From Enterobacter huaxiensis (lineage in GTDB: Bacteria; Pseudomonadota; Gammaproteobacteria; Enterobacterales; Enterobacteriaceae), in contig NZ_CP043342.1 in assembly GCF_003594935.2 (NCBI RefSeq), forward strand, positions 1,054,001 to 1,118,000: a stretch of DNA of 64,000 nt, written 5' to 3'. Numbering within the stretch: the first letter of the stretch is position 1; every line of letters begins with the position of its first letter. The notes beneath the pieces were generated by a model that had not been told where the DNA came from, made no database searches, and was given only the letters and a program-made list of their open reading frames with translations. Of this stretch, positions 30,921 to 40,853 are shown piece by piece. The position numbers and the translations under genes were made by a program.

Positions 30921-32465
30921 TTGATCCCGGACGTATCACAGGCGCTGGCCTGGCTGGAAAACCACCCTCAGGCTCTGAAGGGTATTCAGCGAGGTCTTGA
31001 GCGCGAAACGCTGCGCGTTAACGCGGATGGCAGCTTAGCGACAACGGGTCATCCGAAGGCGTTAGGCTCGGCGTTGACACATAAATGGATCACAACGGAT
31101 TTCGCCGAAGCGCTGCTGGAGTTTATTACGCCGGTGGATGGTGATGTCGATCATATGCTGACGCTGTTACGCGACGTCCATCGCTTCACCGCCCGTAATC
31201 TGGGCGACGAGCGTATGTGGCCGCTGAGCATGCCGTGCTACATCGAGCAGGGTCAGGAGATTGAGCTGGCGCAATACGGCACCTCGAATATCGGTCAGCT
31301 GAAAACGCTTTACCGTGAGGGGCTAAAAAACCGCTATGGCGCGTTAATGCAGACCATTTCTGGGGTGCATTACAATTTCTCCCTGCCTCTGGCATTCTGG
31401 CAGGCGAAATGCGGTGAAACGGATAAAGAAGCCATCTCCGCGGGCTATTTCCGCCTGATCCGCAACTACTACCGTTTCGGCTGGGTTATTCCTTATCTGT
31501 TCGGCGCGTCCCCGGCGATCTGTTCATCTTTCCTGCAGGGAAAACCGACAACGCTGCCGTTCGAGAAGACCGAGTGCGGGATGTACTATCTGCCGTACGC
31601 GACTTCCCTGCGCCTGAGCGATCTTGGCTATACCAATAAATCGCAAAGCAATCTCGGTATTACGTTTAACGAATTGCACGAATATGTGGCAGGATTGAAG
31701 CGGGCGATCAAAACCCCGTCAGAAGAGTACGAGAAAATCGGCCTCGAAAAAGACGGCAAACGCCTGCAAATCAACAGCAACGTGCTGCAGATTGAAAATG
31801 AGCTTTACGCGCCGATTCGTCCGAAACGCGTGACCCGCAGCGGCGAAACGCCGTCGGATGCGCTTCAGCGCGGTGGCATTGAGTACATCGAAGTGCGTTC
31901 GCTGGATATCAACCCGTTCTCACCGATTGGCGTTGATGAACAGCAGGTGCGTTTCCTGGACTTGTTTATGGTCTGGTGCGTACTGGCAGATGCGCCGGAA
32001 ATGAGTGCGGATGAACTGCTCTGCACGCGCACCAACTGGAACCGCGTGATTCTGGAAGGTCGCAAGCCGGGCCTGACGCTGGGTATTGGCTGTGAAACGG
32101 CTCAGTTCCCGCTGGCTAAAGTCGGTAAAGATCTGTTCCGTGACCTGAAGCGCGTTGCTAAGACGATGGACGATGTCTACGGTGGTAAAGCGTATCAAGA
32201 GGTTTGCGACCAGCTGGTTGAATCTTTTGATAACCCTGAGCTGACGTTCTCGGCGCGCATTCTGCGTTCGATGATCGATCAGGGTATTGGCGGAACCGGA
32301 CGTGCGCTCGCGGCAGAATACCGTGAGATGCTGATGCAGGAGCCGTTGGAAGTCTTAAGCGAAGCGGATTTTGTGGCGGAACGCGATGCGTCCGTCGTAC
32401 GTCAGAAAGAGGTCGAAGCGGCGGATACGGAGTCGTTTGAGGCGTTTCTGGCGAAGCAGGCTTGA
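30921..32465 (+). CDS. gshA: Glutamate-cysteine ligase GshA
   Basis: First enzyme of glutathione synthesis: joins L-glutamate and L-cysteine with ATP. 514 residues (E. coli 518). Starts with TTG at 30921, as in E. coli, behind GGGAGG. Conserved [35 protein letters not shown] and [15 protein letters not shown]. The rare start codon probably keeps translation low. Confidence 0.97.
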   Translation: MIPDVSQALAWLENHPQALKGIQRGLERETLRVNADGSLATTGHPKALGSALTHKWITTDFAEALLEFITPVDGDVDHMLTLLRDVHRFTARNLGDERMWPLSMPCYIEQGQEIELAQYGTSNIGQLKTLYREGLKNRYGALMQTISGVHYNFSLPLAFWQAKCGETDKEAISAGYFRLIRNYYRFGWVIPYLFGASPAICSSFLQGKPTTLPFEKTECGMYYLPYATSLRLSDLGYTNKSQSNLGITFNELHEYVAGLKRAIKTPSEEYEKIGLEKDGKRLQINSNVLQIENELYAPIRPKRVTRSGETPSDALQRGGIEYIEVRSLDINPFSPIGVDEQQVRFLDLFMVWCVLADAPEMSADELLCTRTNWNRVILEGRKPGLTLGIGCETAQFPLAKVGKDLFRDLKRVAKTMDDVYGGKAYQEVCDQLVESFDNPELTFSARILRSMIDQGIGGTGRALAAEYREMLMQEPLEVLSEADFVAERDASVVRQKEVEAADTESFEAFLAKQA

Positions 32466-32475
32466 GCTGAAAAAG

Positions 32476-32549
32476 AAAAAGGCCACATCGCTGTGGCCAA
32501 AATATACATCTCTGAATTCAGGGATGATGATAACAAATGCGCGTCTTTC
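32476..32549 (-). ncRNA. micA: Hfq-dependent sRNA MicA
   Basis: Transcribed leftward between gshA and luxS, the same place and strand as in E. coli. The 5' part GAAAGACGCGCATTTGTTAT matches E. coli MicA (the ompA-pairing region follows), and the 3' end is the terminator GGCCACA-GCGA-TGTGGCC plus Ts. MicA represses ompA and other envelope mRNAs during envelope stress. The terminator loop and the few bases before it differ from E. coli. Confidence 0.93.
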
Positions 32550-32555
32550 ATATAC

Positions 32556-32583
32556 TCAGACGCGCATTCTGTAGAAGAGTTCA
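32556..32583 (-). promoter_or_regulatory. SigmaE promoter of micA
   Basis: On the minus strand TGAACTC (-35, 32577-32583) and GTCTGA (-10, 32556-32561) with 15 bp between and 6 bp to the MicA start. This matches the sigmaE pattern GGAACTT / TCTGA. Confidence 0.85.
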
Positions 32584-32619
32584 GTTTATTTTAAAAAAAA
32601 TCACTATCGGAGGTGACGT

Positions 32620-33135
32620 ATGCCGTTATTAGATAGCTTTACTGTCGACCATACCCGTATGGAAGCACCTGCAGTCCGCGTGGCGAAGACCATGCATACC
32701 CCGCACGGCGACACGATCACCGTTTTCGATCTGCGCTTCTGCGTGCCGAACAAGGAAGTGATGCCTGAGAAAGGCATTCATACCCTGGAACACCTGTTCG
32801 CCGGTTTCATGCGCGATCACCTGAACGGCAACGGCGTTGAGATCATCGATATCTCTCCGATGGGCTGCCGTACCGGCTTCTACATGAGCCTGATTGGCGT
32901 GCCTGACGAGACGCGCGTTGCAGATGCGTGGAAAGCGGCGATGCAGGACGTGCTGAAGGTGAAAGAGCAGAACCAGATCCCCGAGCTGAACGTTTACCAG
33001 TGCGGTACGTACCAGATGCACTCTCTGGAAGAAGCGCAGGAGATCGCCCGCCATATCATCGAACGTGACGTTCGCGTGAACAGCAACGACGAGCTGGCGC
33101 TGCCGAAAGAAAAGCTGCAGGAACTGCACATCTAG
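32620..33135 (+). CDS. luxS: S-ribosylhomocysteine lyase LuxS
   Basis: Splits S-ribosylhomocysteine into homocysteine and DPD, the precursor of autoinducer-2. 171 residues as in E. coli. Metal site [10 protein letters not shown] (HxxEH) and catalytic cysteine in [10 protein letters not shown]; third metal ligand in [17 protein letters not shown] precedes the ATG. Confidence 0.97.
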   Translation: MPLLDSFTVDHTRMEAPAVRVAKTMHTPHGDTITVFDLRFCVPNKEVMPEKGIHTLEHLFAGFMRDHLNGNGVEIIDISPMGCRTGFYMSLIGVPDETRVADAWKAAMQDVLKVKEQNQIPELNVYQCGTYQMHSLEEAQEIARHIIERDVRVNSNDELALPKEKLQELHI

Positions 33136-33145
33136 TGCACCTTTT

Positions 33146-33178
33146 CCCTCTCCCTCAGGGAGAGGGTAGGGTGAGGGT
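33146..33178. repeat. Dispersed CCCTCTCCC palindromic repeat, copy 3
   Basis: CCCTCTCCC-TCA-GGGAGAGGG followed by TAGGGTGAGGGTT, between luxS and the AraC-type gene. Confidence 0.8.
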
Positions 33179-33188
33179 TATTTAGCCC

Positions 33189-33953
33189 GTGACCACAACC
33201 TCAACCTTCTCCTTTACCCATCGACCGCTTGTTCCGTTCGCACATGATTACGTTCATGGCGACAGCGAGCCCTGGCACCAGCACGACTGCGCGCAGCTCC
33301 TGCACAGCCTGAGCGGTGTCGTGAGGGTGGATACCGCCTCTGGCAGTTGGGTCGTTCCGCCCGGTCGCGGCGTCTGGCTGCCTGCCGGCACACGGCACGC
33401 GCTTCGAATCAGCGGTAACGTTGCCACCCGAACGCTGTTTATCGATCCGCTTGCGCGCGCCGATCTCCCGGCAACCTGTCAGATCGTGCAAATCTCCCCG
33501 TTGCTACGCGAGCTGATCCTCGCCTCCCTTTCGCTTCCTGAATCGTACTCGCCCGGCAGTCGCGATGAACGGGTCTATGAGCTGATCCTCGATGAGATCC
33601 GCACTATGCCTGTGCTCCCGTTTCACCTGCCGGAGCCGGAAAGCGAGCCGTTACGCCACCTTTGCCAGCAGATACGGCAAGCCTCGGGGGAAAGCTGGAG
33701 CAGTCTGCAGGCCGCGAGCATGATGGGCATGAGCGAGCGCACGCTGAACCGCCATTTTCAGCAGCAGACCGGATTACGCTACAGCGAGTGGGTACGAAGG
33801 GCGCGACTGCTGGAAGCATTAGTTCGGCTGGCGCAGGGCCAGCCGGTGCTGCGCGTGGCGCTGGATCTGGGCTACGGTAGCCACAGCGCGTTCACAGCGA
33901 TGTTCCGCCGGGTGATGGGTATCTCACCCAGCGACTATTTTAAGAACGACTGA
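33189..33953 (+). CDS. AraC-family regulator (NimR-like)
   Basis: 254 residues from a GTG at 33189. An N-terminal cupin domain (PWHQHDCAQLLHSLSG, VVPPGRGVWLPAGTRHAL) and a C-terminal pair of helix-turn-helices (LQAASMMGMSERTLNRHFQQQTG; RVALDLGYGSHSAFTAMFRRVMG). This small-cupin AraC subgroup includes NimR, which controls a drug exporter; no exporter lies directly beside it, although the emr genes follow 1.8 kb away. It overlaps the opposite leuA-type gene by 14 bp at the 3' ends. Not present between luxS and emrB in K-12. Confidence 0.85.
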   Translation: MTTTSTFSFTHRPLVPFAHDYVHGDSEPWHQHDCAQLLHSLSGVVRVDTASGSWVVPPGRGVWLPAGTRHALRISGNVATRTLFIDPLARADLPATCQIVQISPLLRELILASLSLPESYSPGSRDERVYELILDEIRTMPVLPFHLPEPESEPLRHLCQQIRQASGESWSSLQAASMMGMSERTLNRHFQQQTGLRYSEWVRRARLLEALVRLAQGQPVLRVALDLGYGSHSAFTAMFRRVMGISPSDYFKND

Positions 33954-35595
33954 CGGCGTTAAAGAGCGCCTGAATCGACGCGCGCGCCACGTCGCTGTCA
34001 ATCCCCACGCCCCAGCGGCTGCTGCCGTCCTGGAACAGGCAGCAGATATAGGCGACTGAACGGCTGTCGCTGCGCTCACCCAGCGTATGTTCGTGATAAT
34101 CCTTAATCACAAACGGCGCGTTCATCCAGCGGCTCAAACCCTGAGCCGCGGCGGATAACAGCCCGTTACCCTGGCCTTCGAGCTGGCGCATTCCCCCCTG
34201 CGTGGCGACGCTGGCGGTCAAACGCAGCTGGCCGTCCTGCTGGCTGTCGCTGCGATACGATTGCAGCGCAAAGTGCGGCGTGGCTACCAGGCCGTAGCGG
34301 CTGCGGAACAGCTGCCAGAGTCTAGTTTGCGTCATCTCTTTCCCGTGGCTGTCGGTTTCCTGCTGCACGTGCTGGCTAAAGTCCTGCTGCAGGGCGCGGG
34401 GCAGTTTCAGGCCATGGTTCTGTTCGATGAGCCACGCGCTGCCGCTTTTGCCCGACTGGCTGTTCACGCGGATCACCGCTTCGTAAGTACAGCCAATATC
34501 CTGCGGATCGACCGGGAGATAAGGCATTTCCCAGCGCGCGCCGGGCTGACGGGCATCAAAGCCTTTTTTGATAGCGTCCTGGTGCGAGCCGGAGAAGGCG
34601 GTATAGGCCAGCCGGCCCGCCCACGGATGGCGCGGGTGCACCGGCAGCTGGTTGCAGGCTTCCACCACCTCCACCACCCGGTTCATATCGCTAAAGTCCA
34701 GATTCGGGCTAACGCCCTGACTGTAGAGATTCATTGCCAGCGTCACAAGGCAGACGTTGCCCGTGCGCTCGCCGTTGCCAAACAGGCAGCCTTCGACGCG
34801 GTCGGCGCCTGCCATCACCGCCAGCTCCGCGCTAGCCACGCCGGTACCGCGATCGTTATGCGGGTGCACGCTAATACAGACATCGCTGCGGCGGCTGAAG
34901 CGGCGGCAAAAGTACTCAATCTGGTCTGCATATACGTTCGGCGTGCTCACTTCGACGGTGGCGGGCAGGTTGATCACCATCGGGCGTTCGGCGCACGGCT
35001 GCCAGATTTCTGCCACCGCTTCACAAATCTCCAGCGCAAATTCCGGTTCGGTAAAGCAGAAGGTTTCCGGGGAGTACTCGTACTGCCAGCGGGTGTCCGG
35101 GTTCTCTTCGCACAGCGTGCGGATGAGGCGCGTGGAGCGCGCCGCCAGCTCAACAATTTGCGCTTTTTCCATGCCAAACACCAGGCGGCGGAACAGCGGG
35201 GCGGTCGCGTTGTACAGGTGCACGGTGGCCTGTTTCGCGCCGCGCAGGGACGCAAAGGTGCGGATAATAAGATCTTCCCGCGCCTGGGTCAGCACCTGTA
35301 TGGTGACGTCATCCGGGATTCGGTTCTCTTCAATCAGCAGGCGGACAAAGTTGAAGTCCGTCTGTGACGCTGACGGGAACGCAACCTCAATTTCTTTAAA
35401 CCCGCAGCTCAGCAGCAGATCCCAGAACTGCAGTTTGCGCACGCTGTCCATCGGTTCGGCAAGCGCCTGATTGCCGTCGCGCAGGTCGGTCGAGAGCCAC
35501 CGCGGGGCACGGGTGATGCGTTGCTCCGGCCAGCGACGGTCGGGAAGGAAAACGGCGGGGTAAGGTTGGTATTTGTCGGCGGGTGTGTTCAGCAT
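33940..35595 (-). CDS. 2-isopropylmalate synthase, LeuA type 2
   Basis: Condenses acetyl-CoA with 2-oxoisovalerate in leucine synthesis. 551 residues, the long form (about 550-650) of actinobacteria and fungi, unlike the 523-residue LeuA of the enteric leu operon. Begins with a TIM-barrel domain (metal site RWLSTDLRDGNQAL, HPHNDRGTG, GCLFGNGERTGN) and ends with a LeuA dimer/regulatory domain. Start at 35595 chosen for its AGGAG at six bases; 8 further codons are open upstream. Probably an accessory or differently regulated isozyme; no leuBCD nearby. Confidence 0.85.
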   Translation of the reverse strand: MLNTPADKYQPYPAVFLPDRRWPEQRITRAPRWLSTDLRDGNQALAEPMDSVRKLQFWDLLLSCGFKEIEVAFPSASQTDFNFVRLLIEENRIPDDVTIQVLTQAREDLIIRTFASLRGAKQATVHLYNATAPLFRRLVFGMEKAQIVELAARSTRLIRTLCEENPDTRWQYEYSPETFCFTEPEFALEICEAVAEIWQPCAERPMVINLPATVEVSTPNVYADQIEYFCRRFSRRSDVCISVHPHNDRGTGVASAELAVMAGADRVEGCLFGNGERTGNVCLVTLAMNLYSQGVSPNLDFSDMNRVVEVVEACNQLPVHPRHPWAGRLAYTAFSGSHQDAIKKGFDARQPGARWEMPYLPVDPQDIGCTYEAVIRVNSQSGKSGSAWLIEQNHGLKLPRALQQDFSQHVQQETDSHGKEMTQTRLWQLFRSRYGLVATPHFALQSYRSDSQQDGQLRLTASVATQGGMRQLEGQGNGLLSAAAQGLSRWMNAPFVIKDYHEHTLGERSDSRSVAYICCLFQDGSSRWGVGIDSDVARASIQALFNAVSRS

Positions 35596-35707
35596 GATGC
35601 GCTCCTGTTGTCTTTTCACTATCGTGAAGGGATTTCAGGAGCGCTGCTTTATCGGAACTGACAATCGCTGTCGCGTTCTGGACAACCGGGATGATGGCCC
35701 GGTTATC

Positions 35708-35740
35708 GTAGGCCGGGTAAGGCGTAGCCGCCACCCGGCA
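35708..35740. repeat. REP element between the leuA-type gene and emrB
   Basis: GTAGGCCGGGTAAGGCGTAG followed by CCGCCACCCGGCA, a canonical REP palindrome just after the emrB stop. Confidence 0.8.
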
Positions 35741-35754
35741 ACCGGCGCACAGGA

Positions 35755-37302
35755 CTAGTGCGCGCCTCCACCTCCGCTACCGGCACCAAACGGCGGTTTA
35801 GCAAACCACACCAGCCCCAGCAGGACGATAAAGATCCCTGCGGATATCCAGAAAATCTCGTTGGCAGAGATAATCAGCCCCTGGTTGGTGATCTGCTGGG
35901 CTATCCACCCTGACGCCTGCTGCTCCGTCATGCCCATTCCCTGCAGCTGGCTATACATCTGCTGAGAGTTTGGGTTGAACGGGTTCACCGCTTCGGTCAG
36001 CTGCGCATGGTGCAGTGATTCGCGGTTGGTCCACAGCGTCGTGGTGATGGACGTGCCAATCGAGCCCGCCAGCGTTCGCGTAAAGTTCGACAGGCTCGAT
36101 GCCGCCGCCATGCGCTCAGGCGGTAGTCCCGAAAGCGTGATGGTGGTGAGCGGCATAAAGAAGCACGCCACGGCAAAGCCCTGAATAAACTGCGGCCACG
36201 CGGAGGCACCAAAGTCCATCCCCGGTTCGAACGTGTACGCGCGCCAGTAGAAGCACACGGCGTACATGATGAAGCTGAACGTCACCAGCCTGCGCATGTC
36301 GAGCTTGTGGGCGAAGCGGCCGATAATCGGCGACAGCAGGACCGGGATCAATCCCACTGGCGCAGAGGCCAAACCAGCCCAGGTTGCGGTATAGCCGTAT
36401 ACCTCCTGCAACAGCTGCGGCAGCAGAACGATCGCGCCGAAGTAGAGCATGTAGGCGAGGCTGATACACAGGCAGCCGATGGTGAAGTTTCGCGACTTGA
36501 AGAGCGAGAGGTCGACTATCGGGTTATCGTCCGTCAGCTCCCAGACAATCAGGAAGCTAAGCGACACCACCGCGACGATGGTCAGGATGATAATCTCCCG
36601 GGAGTTGAACCAGTCCAGCTCTTTACCCTGGTCGAGCATTACCTGCAGGCTACCGATGCCGACAACCAGCAGCGCCAGACCAATGGCGTCGATACGCCGC
36701 TGTTCCGTTCGCGTTTCCCGGCCACGCAGCGACTGCAGCGTCATCATTACCACGATGGCGCCAATGGGGACGTTGATGAAGAAGATCCAGCCCCAGTGGT
36801 AGTTATCGCTGATATACCCGCCGAGGATCGGCCCGCAAATCGGCGCGACAATCACGGTCATTGACCACAGCGCCAGCGCGATGGAGCGCTTGGCGGGCGG
36901 GTAGTTGTTCAGGAGTAAACTCTGCGACAGCGGGATCAGCGGCCCGGCAACGATCCCCTGAATGACGCGGAAGAAAATCAGCATCGTCAGGCTGTTGGAC
37001 ATGCCGCACGCCCAGGAGGCGATAACGAATAAGATCGTTGACCACAGGAACAGCTTCACCTCACCGACGCGCTTCGCCAGCCAGCCGGTGATCGGAATGG
37101 AGATGGCGTTTGCCACCCCGAACGAGGTAATGACCCAGGTCCCCTGGCTCAATGACGAGCCAAGGTTCCCGGCGATCGTGGGGATCGCCACGTTTGCGAT
37201 GGTAGAGTCCAGCACCTGCATGAATGTCGCCAGCGACAGCGCAATGGTCATGATGACCAGCTGCGCGCCTTCCAGCGGTTTTTGCGGCTTTTGCTGTTGC
37301 AT
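35755..37302 (-). CDS. emrB: Multidrug efflux MFS transporter EmrB
   Basis: Inner-membrane proton antiporter of the EmrAB-TolC pump (uncouplers, nalidixic acid). 515 residues with 14 membrane segments (DHA2 family). Start at 37302 (MQQQKPQKP) behind GAAGGTGAG is preferred to a GTG three codons earlier. Motif A region GWLAKRVGEVKLFLWS and motif C APICGPILGGYISD present; glycine-rich end GAGSGGGGAH as in E. coli. Confidence 0.96.
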   Translation of the reverse strand: MQQQKPQKPLEGAQLVIMTIALSLATFMQVLDSTIANVAIPTIAGNLGSSLSQGTWVITSFGVANAISIPITGWLAKRVGEVKLFLWSTILFVIASWACGMSNSLTMLIFFRVIQGIVAGPLIPLSQSLLLNNYPPAKRSIALALWSMTVIVAPICGPILGGYISDNYHWGWIFFINVPIGAIVVMMTLQSLRGRETRTEQRRIDAIGLALLVVGIGSLQVMLDQGKELDWFNSREIIILTIVAVVSLSFLIVWELTDDNPIVDLSLFKSRNFTIGCLCISLAYMLYFGAIVLLPQLLQEVYGYTATWAGLASAPVGLIPVLLSPIIGRFAHKLDMRRLVTFSFIMYAVCFYWRAYTFEPGMDFGASAWPQFIQGFAVACFFMPLTTITLSGLPPERMAAASSLSNFTRTLAGSIGTSITTTLWTNRESLHHAQLTEAVNPFNPNSQQMYSQLQGMGMTEQQASGWIAQQITNQGLIISANEIFWISAGIFIVLLGLVWFAKPPFGAGSGGGGAH

Positions 37303-37318
37303 AACGCTCACCTTCGGA

Positions 37319-38491
37319 TTAACCGGCGTTTGCCTTCACGATGTCATCGATCAGCTTGTTGACCGGATCGAGGCTAATTTCACGGGCGTTACTTTCATAA
37401 GCCGGGGTGCTGCGAACCTGGCTTGCCAGGATCTGTCCATCGCGGTTGGCGGTATCCACCGTCACCAGCGTGGAAAGGCCAATACGCAGCGGATGGTCCG
37501 CCAGCTGTTTTGCATCCAGCTCGATACGCACGGGCAGGCGCTGAACCACTTTGATCCAGTTGCCGGTGGCGTTCTGCGCAGGCAGCAGGGAGAAGGCGCT
37601 GCCGGTCCCCATGTCCAGGCCGACGACTTTACCGGTGTACTTGACGTCATCACCGTAGATGTCGCTGACCACGGTCGCGGTCTGGCCAATGCGCATATGG
37701 GCAAGCTGCGTCTCTTTGAAGTTCGCATCCACCCACAGATTGTTCGCCGGAACGACCGCCATCAGCGGCGTCGTGGTGCTAATCTGCGCGCCAGGCTGAA
37801 CGGAACGGCGGGAGACGTAGCCGGTCATCGGGCTGACGATTTTGGTACGCTGCAGGGCAAGCCAGGCGTTTCGCACTTCGGTCGCCGCCTGTTTCACCGC
37901 TGGCTGGTTTTCCAGGCTGGTGCCCAGCACCATCGCCTGGTTAGCGTTGTACTGCTGGATCGCCACGTCCAGCTGAGCCTGCGCGCTGGCAACGGCATCG
38001 CGGGCGTGCTGCAGCTCTTCACGGCCGATCAGGTTGGCGGTGCCGAGAGGAACACGGCGATTGAGGTCGCTCTGCGCCTGCGCCAGTGCGGTTTTCTGCA
38101 CGTCGATGCTGGCCTGAAGCTGCTTGCTGTTGATCATCAGCTGGCGGGTCTGACGAACGCTGGACGCCAGCTCCGTCTGTGCTTTTTCAAACGCCTGTTG
38201 GGCGTCGGTCGGATCGAGCGTGACCAGCACATCGCCTTTTTGCACAAAGTCGGTATTGTCAGCCCAGACTTTCGTCACGCTGCCCGACACCTGCGCCATA
38301 ATTTGTACCTGGTTCCCTGCCACGTATGCGTCGTCTGTCTCTTCAACATGACGCAGTACTAAAAACCAATAGATCCCATATGCCACGGCAATAATAATAA
38401 AGAGCAAGGTCAGGACAAGAAGGGCGCTCTTGCGTTTGCCTTTCTTATTGACCGGTTGCTGCGGGGTAGTGTTCTCCGCATTTGCGCTCAT
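37319..38491 (-). CDS. emrA: Multidrug efflux membrane fusion protein EmrA
   Basis: Periplasmic adaptor linking EmrB to TolC. 390 residues from MSANAENTTPQQP at 38491 (same as E. coli). One N-terminal membrane anchor (about 25-47), lipoyl/barrel-sandwich halves around a long coiled coil (about 100-200), then a beta-barrel domain. 16 bp before emrB. Confidence 0.96.
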   Translation of the reverse strand: MSANAENTTPQQPVNKKGKRKSALLVLTLLFIIIAVAYGIYWFLVLRHVEETDDAYVAGNQVQIMAQVSGSVTKVWADNTDFVQKGDVLVTLDPTDAQQAFEKAQTELASSVRQTRQLMINSKQLQASIDVQKTALAQAQSDLNRRVPLGTANLIGREELQHARDAVASAQAQLDVAIQQYNANQAMVLGTSLENQPAVKQAATEVRNAWLALQRTKIVSPMTGYVSRRSVQPGAQISTTTPLMAVVPANNLWVDANFKETQLAHMRIGQTATVVSDIYGDDVKYTGKVVGLDMGTGSAFSLLPAQNATGNWIKVVQRLPVRIELDAKQLADHPLRIGLSTLVTVDTANRDGQILASQVRSTPAYESNAREISLDPVNKLIDDIVKANAG

Positions 38492-38618
38492 TGTTGTTCT
38501 CCACGATCTTTTTATTTTCACATCGGCTGAGCCGACCTGTTGTCAGAAAGGCCAGCAGTGTGACGTGCTGGCCTGTCAGTTTCTTTTTTAAATCTGGATT
38601 GTCGAGCGTGTCTTCGCG

Positions 38619-39149
38619 TTAGCGCAGCGCCTCAAGAACGGCACCGTCTTCATCCATCTGATCCAGACGGGTGAGCAGCTTGCGAGTGATGTGCTCAAGC
38701 TGGTCGCGCTCGGCGGTGCTGAGGGCAGACCAGAGTTGGTGCAGACAATTGTGCTGAGGTGGAAGCACCTCACGCAGGAATTCGTGACCTTTGTCGGTCA
38801 GCTGCAGATGCAGGCAACGGCGATCGTTGTCGCTTTCACGGCGTTCAATCCAGCCGCGCTTTTCCAGCTCGTCAGCAATGCGGGTTGCGTTGGTGCGGGA
38901 TGAACCCAGCGCGCAGCTCAGCTCAGACGGCTGAATGCTGTGATTTTCCTGAGACTCCAGCGTAATTAACGCCATAAACAACGTCTCGTTAATCCCTTGA
39001 GCTTTCAGCATTTTATTACGATTATCCAGCAGCTTACCCTGCATGTGCATGCACAGGCGGGTCAGCAGGATTTCCTGGTACGGGAACTCCTCATGACGAC
39101 TGGCGCGGAATTTAAGCATTTGTTCAATGGGCGTAAACGAACTATCCAT
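38619..39149 (-). CDS. emrR: MarR-family repressor EmrR (MprA)
   Basis: Represses its own emrRAB operon and is released by pump substrates. 176 residues as in E. coli; MarR winged helix with [35 protein letters not shown]. First gene of emrRAB, 127 bp before emrA. Confidence 0.96.
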   Translation of the reverse strand: MDSSFTPIEQMLKFRASRHEEFPYQEILLTRLCMHMQGKLLDNRNKMLKAQGINETLFMALITLESQENHSIQPSELSCALGSSRTNATRIADELEKRGWIERRESDNDRRCLHLQLTDKGHEFLREVLPPQHNCLHQLWSALSTAERDQLEHITRKLLTRLDQMDEDGAVLEALR

Positions 39150-39462
39150 TTGGGCATAACCTCATTAATTACAGCCGATATAGTAACGATAGTGACAAAT
39201 AATGTAAATGAATTATTTGTGCGGTTATATCCGCCAAACGTATGTCACCATCAGAAAGCGCCGGGTAAGTCCGTGACCCGGTAGGCACAGAAAGCGTAGG
39301 GTGTGAACCCGAAGAGGAGAGGATGTGAGGACTGGGGTCTGAACTATTCATGCCGGTAGTAAATATGTCACCCACATTAAAATTACTGGGATAAATGATT
39401 GCGTTTACATTAACAGATGCAGGGCCCCTTTACACCCTAAGAGGCCCAAAGCAATGTAAAAC
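39150..39462. other. 313-bp gap between emrR and the MFS gene; ygaZH missing
   Basis: No coding sequence is seen. It must hold the emrR promoter (AT-rich part at 39165-39225). The imperfect inverted repeat GGGCCCCTT / AAGAGGCCC at 39422-39447 may be a terminator region. In E. coli the valine exporter genes ygaZ and ygaH lie here; no remnant is recognisable. Confidence 0.6.
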
Positions 39463-40647
39463 TTAGTTAATCGCTTCCTGACGATGATACCCGCGCCACC
39501 ATACAAGCAGGTTCAGCGCGGCGACGACGGCTCCAATCGTACACACGCCTGTCCAGCCCGCATGCTGCCATGCCGCCGCCGAAATTAATGAGCCCGCCGC
39601 CCCGCCGATGAAGTAGCTGGTCATGTACCCGGCGGTAAGACGGTTACGCGCGTCCGGCTTCACGCGGTAGATAACCGTCTGGTTGGTGATGTGCACGCCC
39701 TGAACGGTGAGGTCGAGCACCAGAATCCCGACGATCAGCGCCAGCACCGAGACGTGCCCGTACCAGATAGCCGCCCAGGAGAGCAGCAGCAGCACCAGAC
39801 CGGCAGAGGTGGTCATATGCGACTTGCCTTTATCAGCCAGCCCGCCGGCCGGACGCGCGCCCAGCGCGCCTGCGGCACCCGCCAGACCAAACAGGCCAAT
39901 GACCCCTTCGGAATAGTTAAACGGCGGTGAGGCCAGCAGAAAGGCCATCGACGTCCATAAGATGCTGAAGTTGGCGAAGGTGAAACAGCCAAGCAGCGCG
40001 CGGGTGCGCAGCAGCTTGTCCTGCGTGAAGAGGCTGAACACGGAGGCCAGAAGCTGCGGGTAGTTCAGGTTATTTTCTGGCTTCACTTTTGGCAGCCCGC
40101 GCCACAGCGCCAGCGCCATTACCGCCATCAGCACGCTTGCCACCCAGTAAACGGTACGCCAGCCGCCCAGGCTTGCCAGCAGCCCGGCAACGGTTCGCGC
40201 CAGCAAAATCCCGAGCAAAAGTCCGCTCATAATAGTGCCGACCACTTTGCCGCGTTTTTCCGGTGAGGCGAGCGTGGCGGCCAGCGGCACCAGGATTTGC
40301 GCGACGACCGAGAACAGCCCCGTCAGCGCGGTGCCAATAATCATCATCGTCAGCGACTGGCTGCTGGCGGTGATCAGCATGCCGCCCGCTGCAAGAAGCG
40401 TCATAGAGACAATCAGCATCCGGCGTTCAAACATATCGCCGAGCGGGACGAGGAACAGCAGCCCCGCGGCATAGCCCAGCTGCGCCGCCGTGACGATAAA
40501 GCCGGCCGAGCTGGCGGAAAGGTTAAAGGCGCGAGCGATGGTATCGAGCAGAGGTTGCGCGTAATAGTTGCTGGCGACCGCCAGACCCGTTGCCACGGAC
40601 ATTAAAAGGATGAGTGCGGGGCTAAGCCCTTGAGTTGTTTTTGTCAT
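39463..40647 (-). CDS. ygaY: MFS transporter, intact YgaY homologue
   Basis: 394 residues with 12 predicted membrane segments; N-terminal SVATGLAVASNYYAQPLLDTIARAF and motif A-like PLGDMFERRMLI. It stands where E. coli K-12 has the broken gene ygaY (between proX and ygaZ), and here the frame is complete. DHA1-type drug or metabolite exporter; the substrate cannot be inferred. Confidence 0.82.
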   Translation of the reverse strand: MTKTTQGLSPALILLMSVATGLAVASNYYAQPLLDTIARAFNLSASSAGFIVTAAQLGYAAGLLFLVPLGDMFERRMLIVSMTLLAAGGMLITASSQSLTMMIIGTALTGLFSVVAQILVPLAATLASPEKRGKVVGTIMSGLLLGILLARTVAGLLASLGGWRTVYWVASVLMAVMALALWRGLPKVKPENNLNYPQLLASVFSLFTQDKLLRTRALLGCFTFANFSILWTSMAFLLASPPFNYSEGVIGLFGLAGAAGALGARPAGGLADKGKSHMTTSAGLVLLLLSWAAIWYGHVSVLALIVGILVLDLTVQGVHITNQTVIYRVKPDARNRLTAGYMTSYFIGGAAGSLISAAAWQHAGWTGVCTIGAVVAALNLLVWWRGYHRQEAIN

Positions 40648-40767
40648 TAGTTTCAGGAATCGTTAGTTGAGTGATTATATTTCCGGAAACCATAATAACC
40701 AATGATGGTGAATGTTGGGGGATTGTTACGTGCTGGATTGTGCGGTTTAGGTTGGGTGCGGTTTGAT

Positions 40768-40845
40768 CCCCTCACCCCGGCCCTCTCCCAGGGGGAGAGG
40801 GTGGTCATCGTTCCCTCTCCCCCTGGGAGAGGGTTAGGGTGAGGG
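40768..40845. repeat. Inverted pair of CCCTCTCCC repeats, copies 4 and 5
   Basis: Copy 4 (40768-40801) reads CCCTCACCCCGG then CCCTCTCCC-AGG-GGGAGAGGG; copy 5 (40813-40845) is in the opposite orientation. Together they can form a long cruciform just after the proX stop, the place of a transcription end. Confidence 0.8.
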
Positions 40846-40853
40846 AAAATGTT

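Noticed and set aside
32471..32498. Terminator of gshA on the plus strand
   Set aside because: The hairpin has its T run on the minus strand; it is the terminator of MicA.
34261..35367. 368-codon frame opposite the leuA-type gene
   Set aside because: A shadow of the GC-rich coding strand; no recognisable domain.
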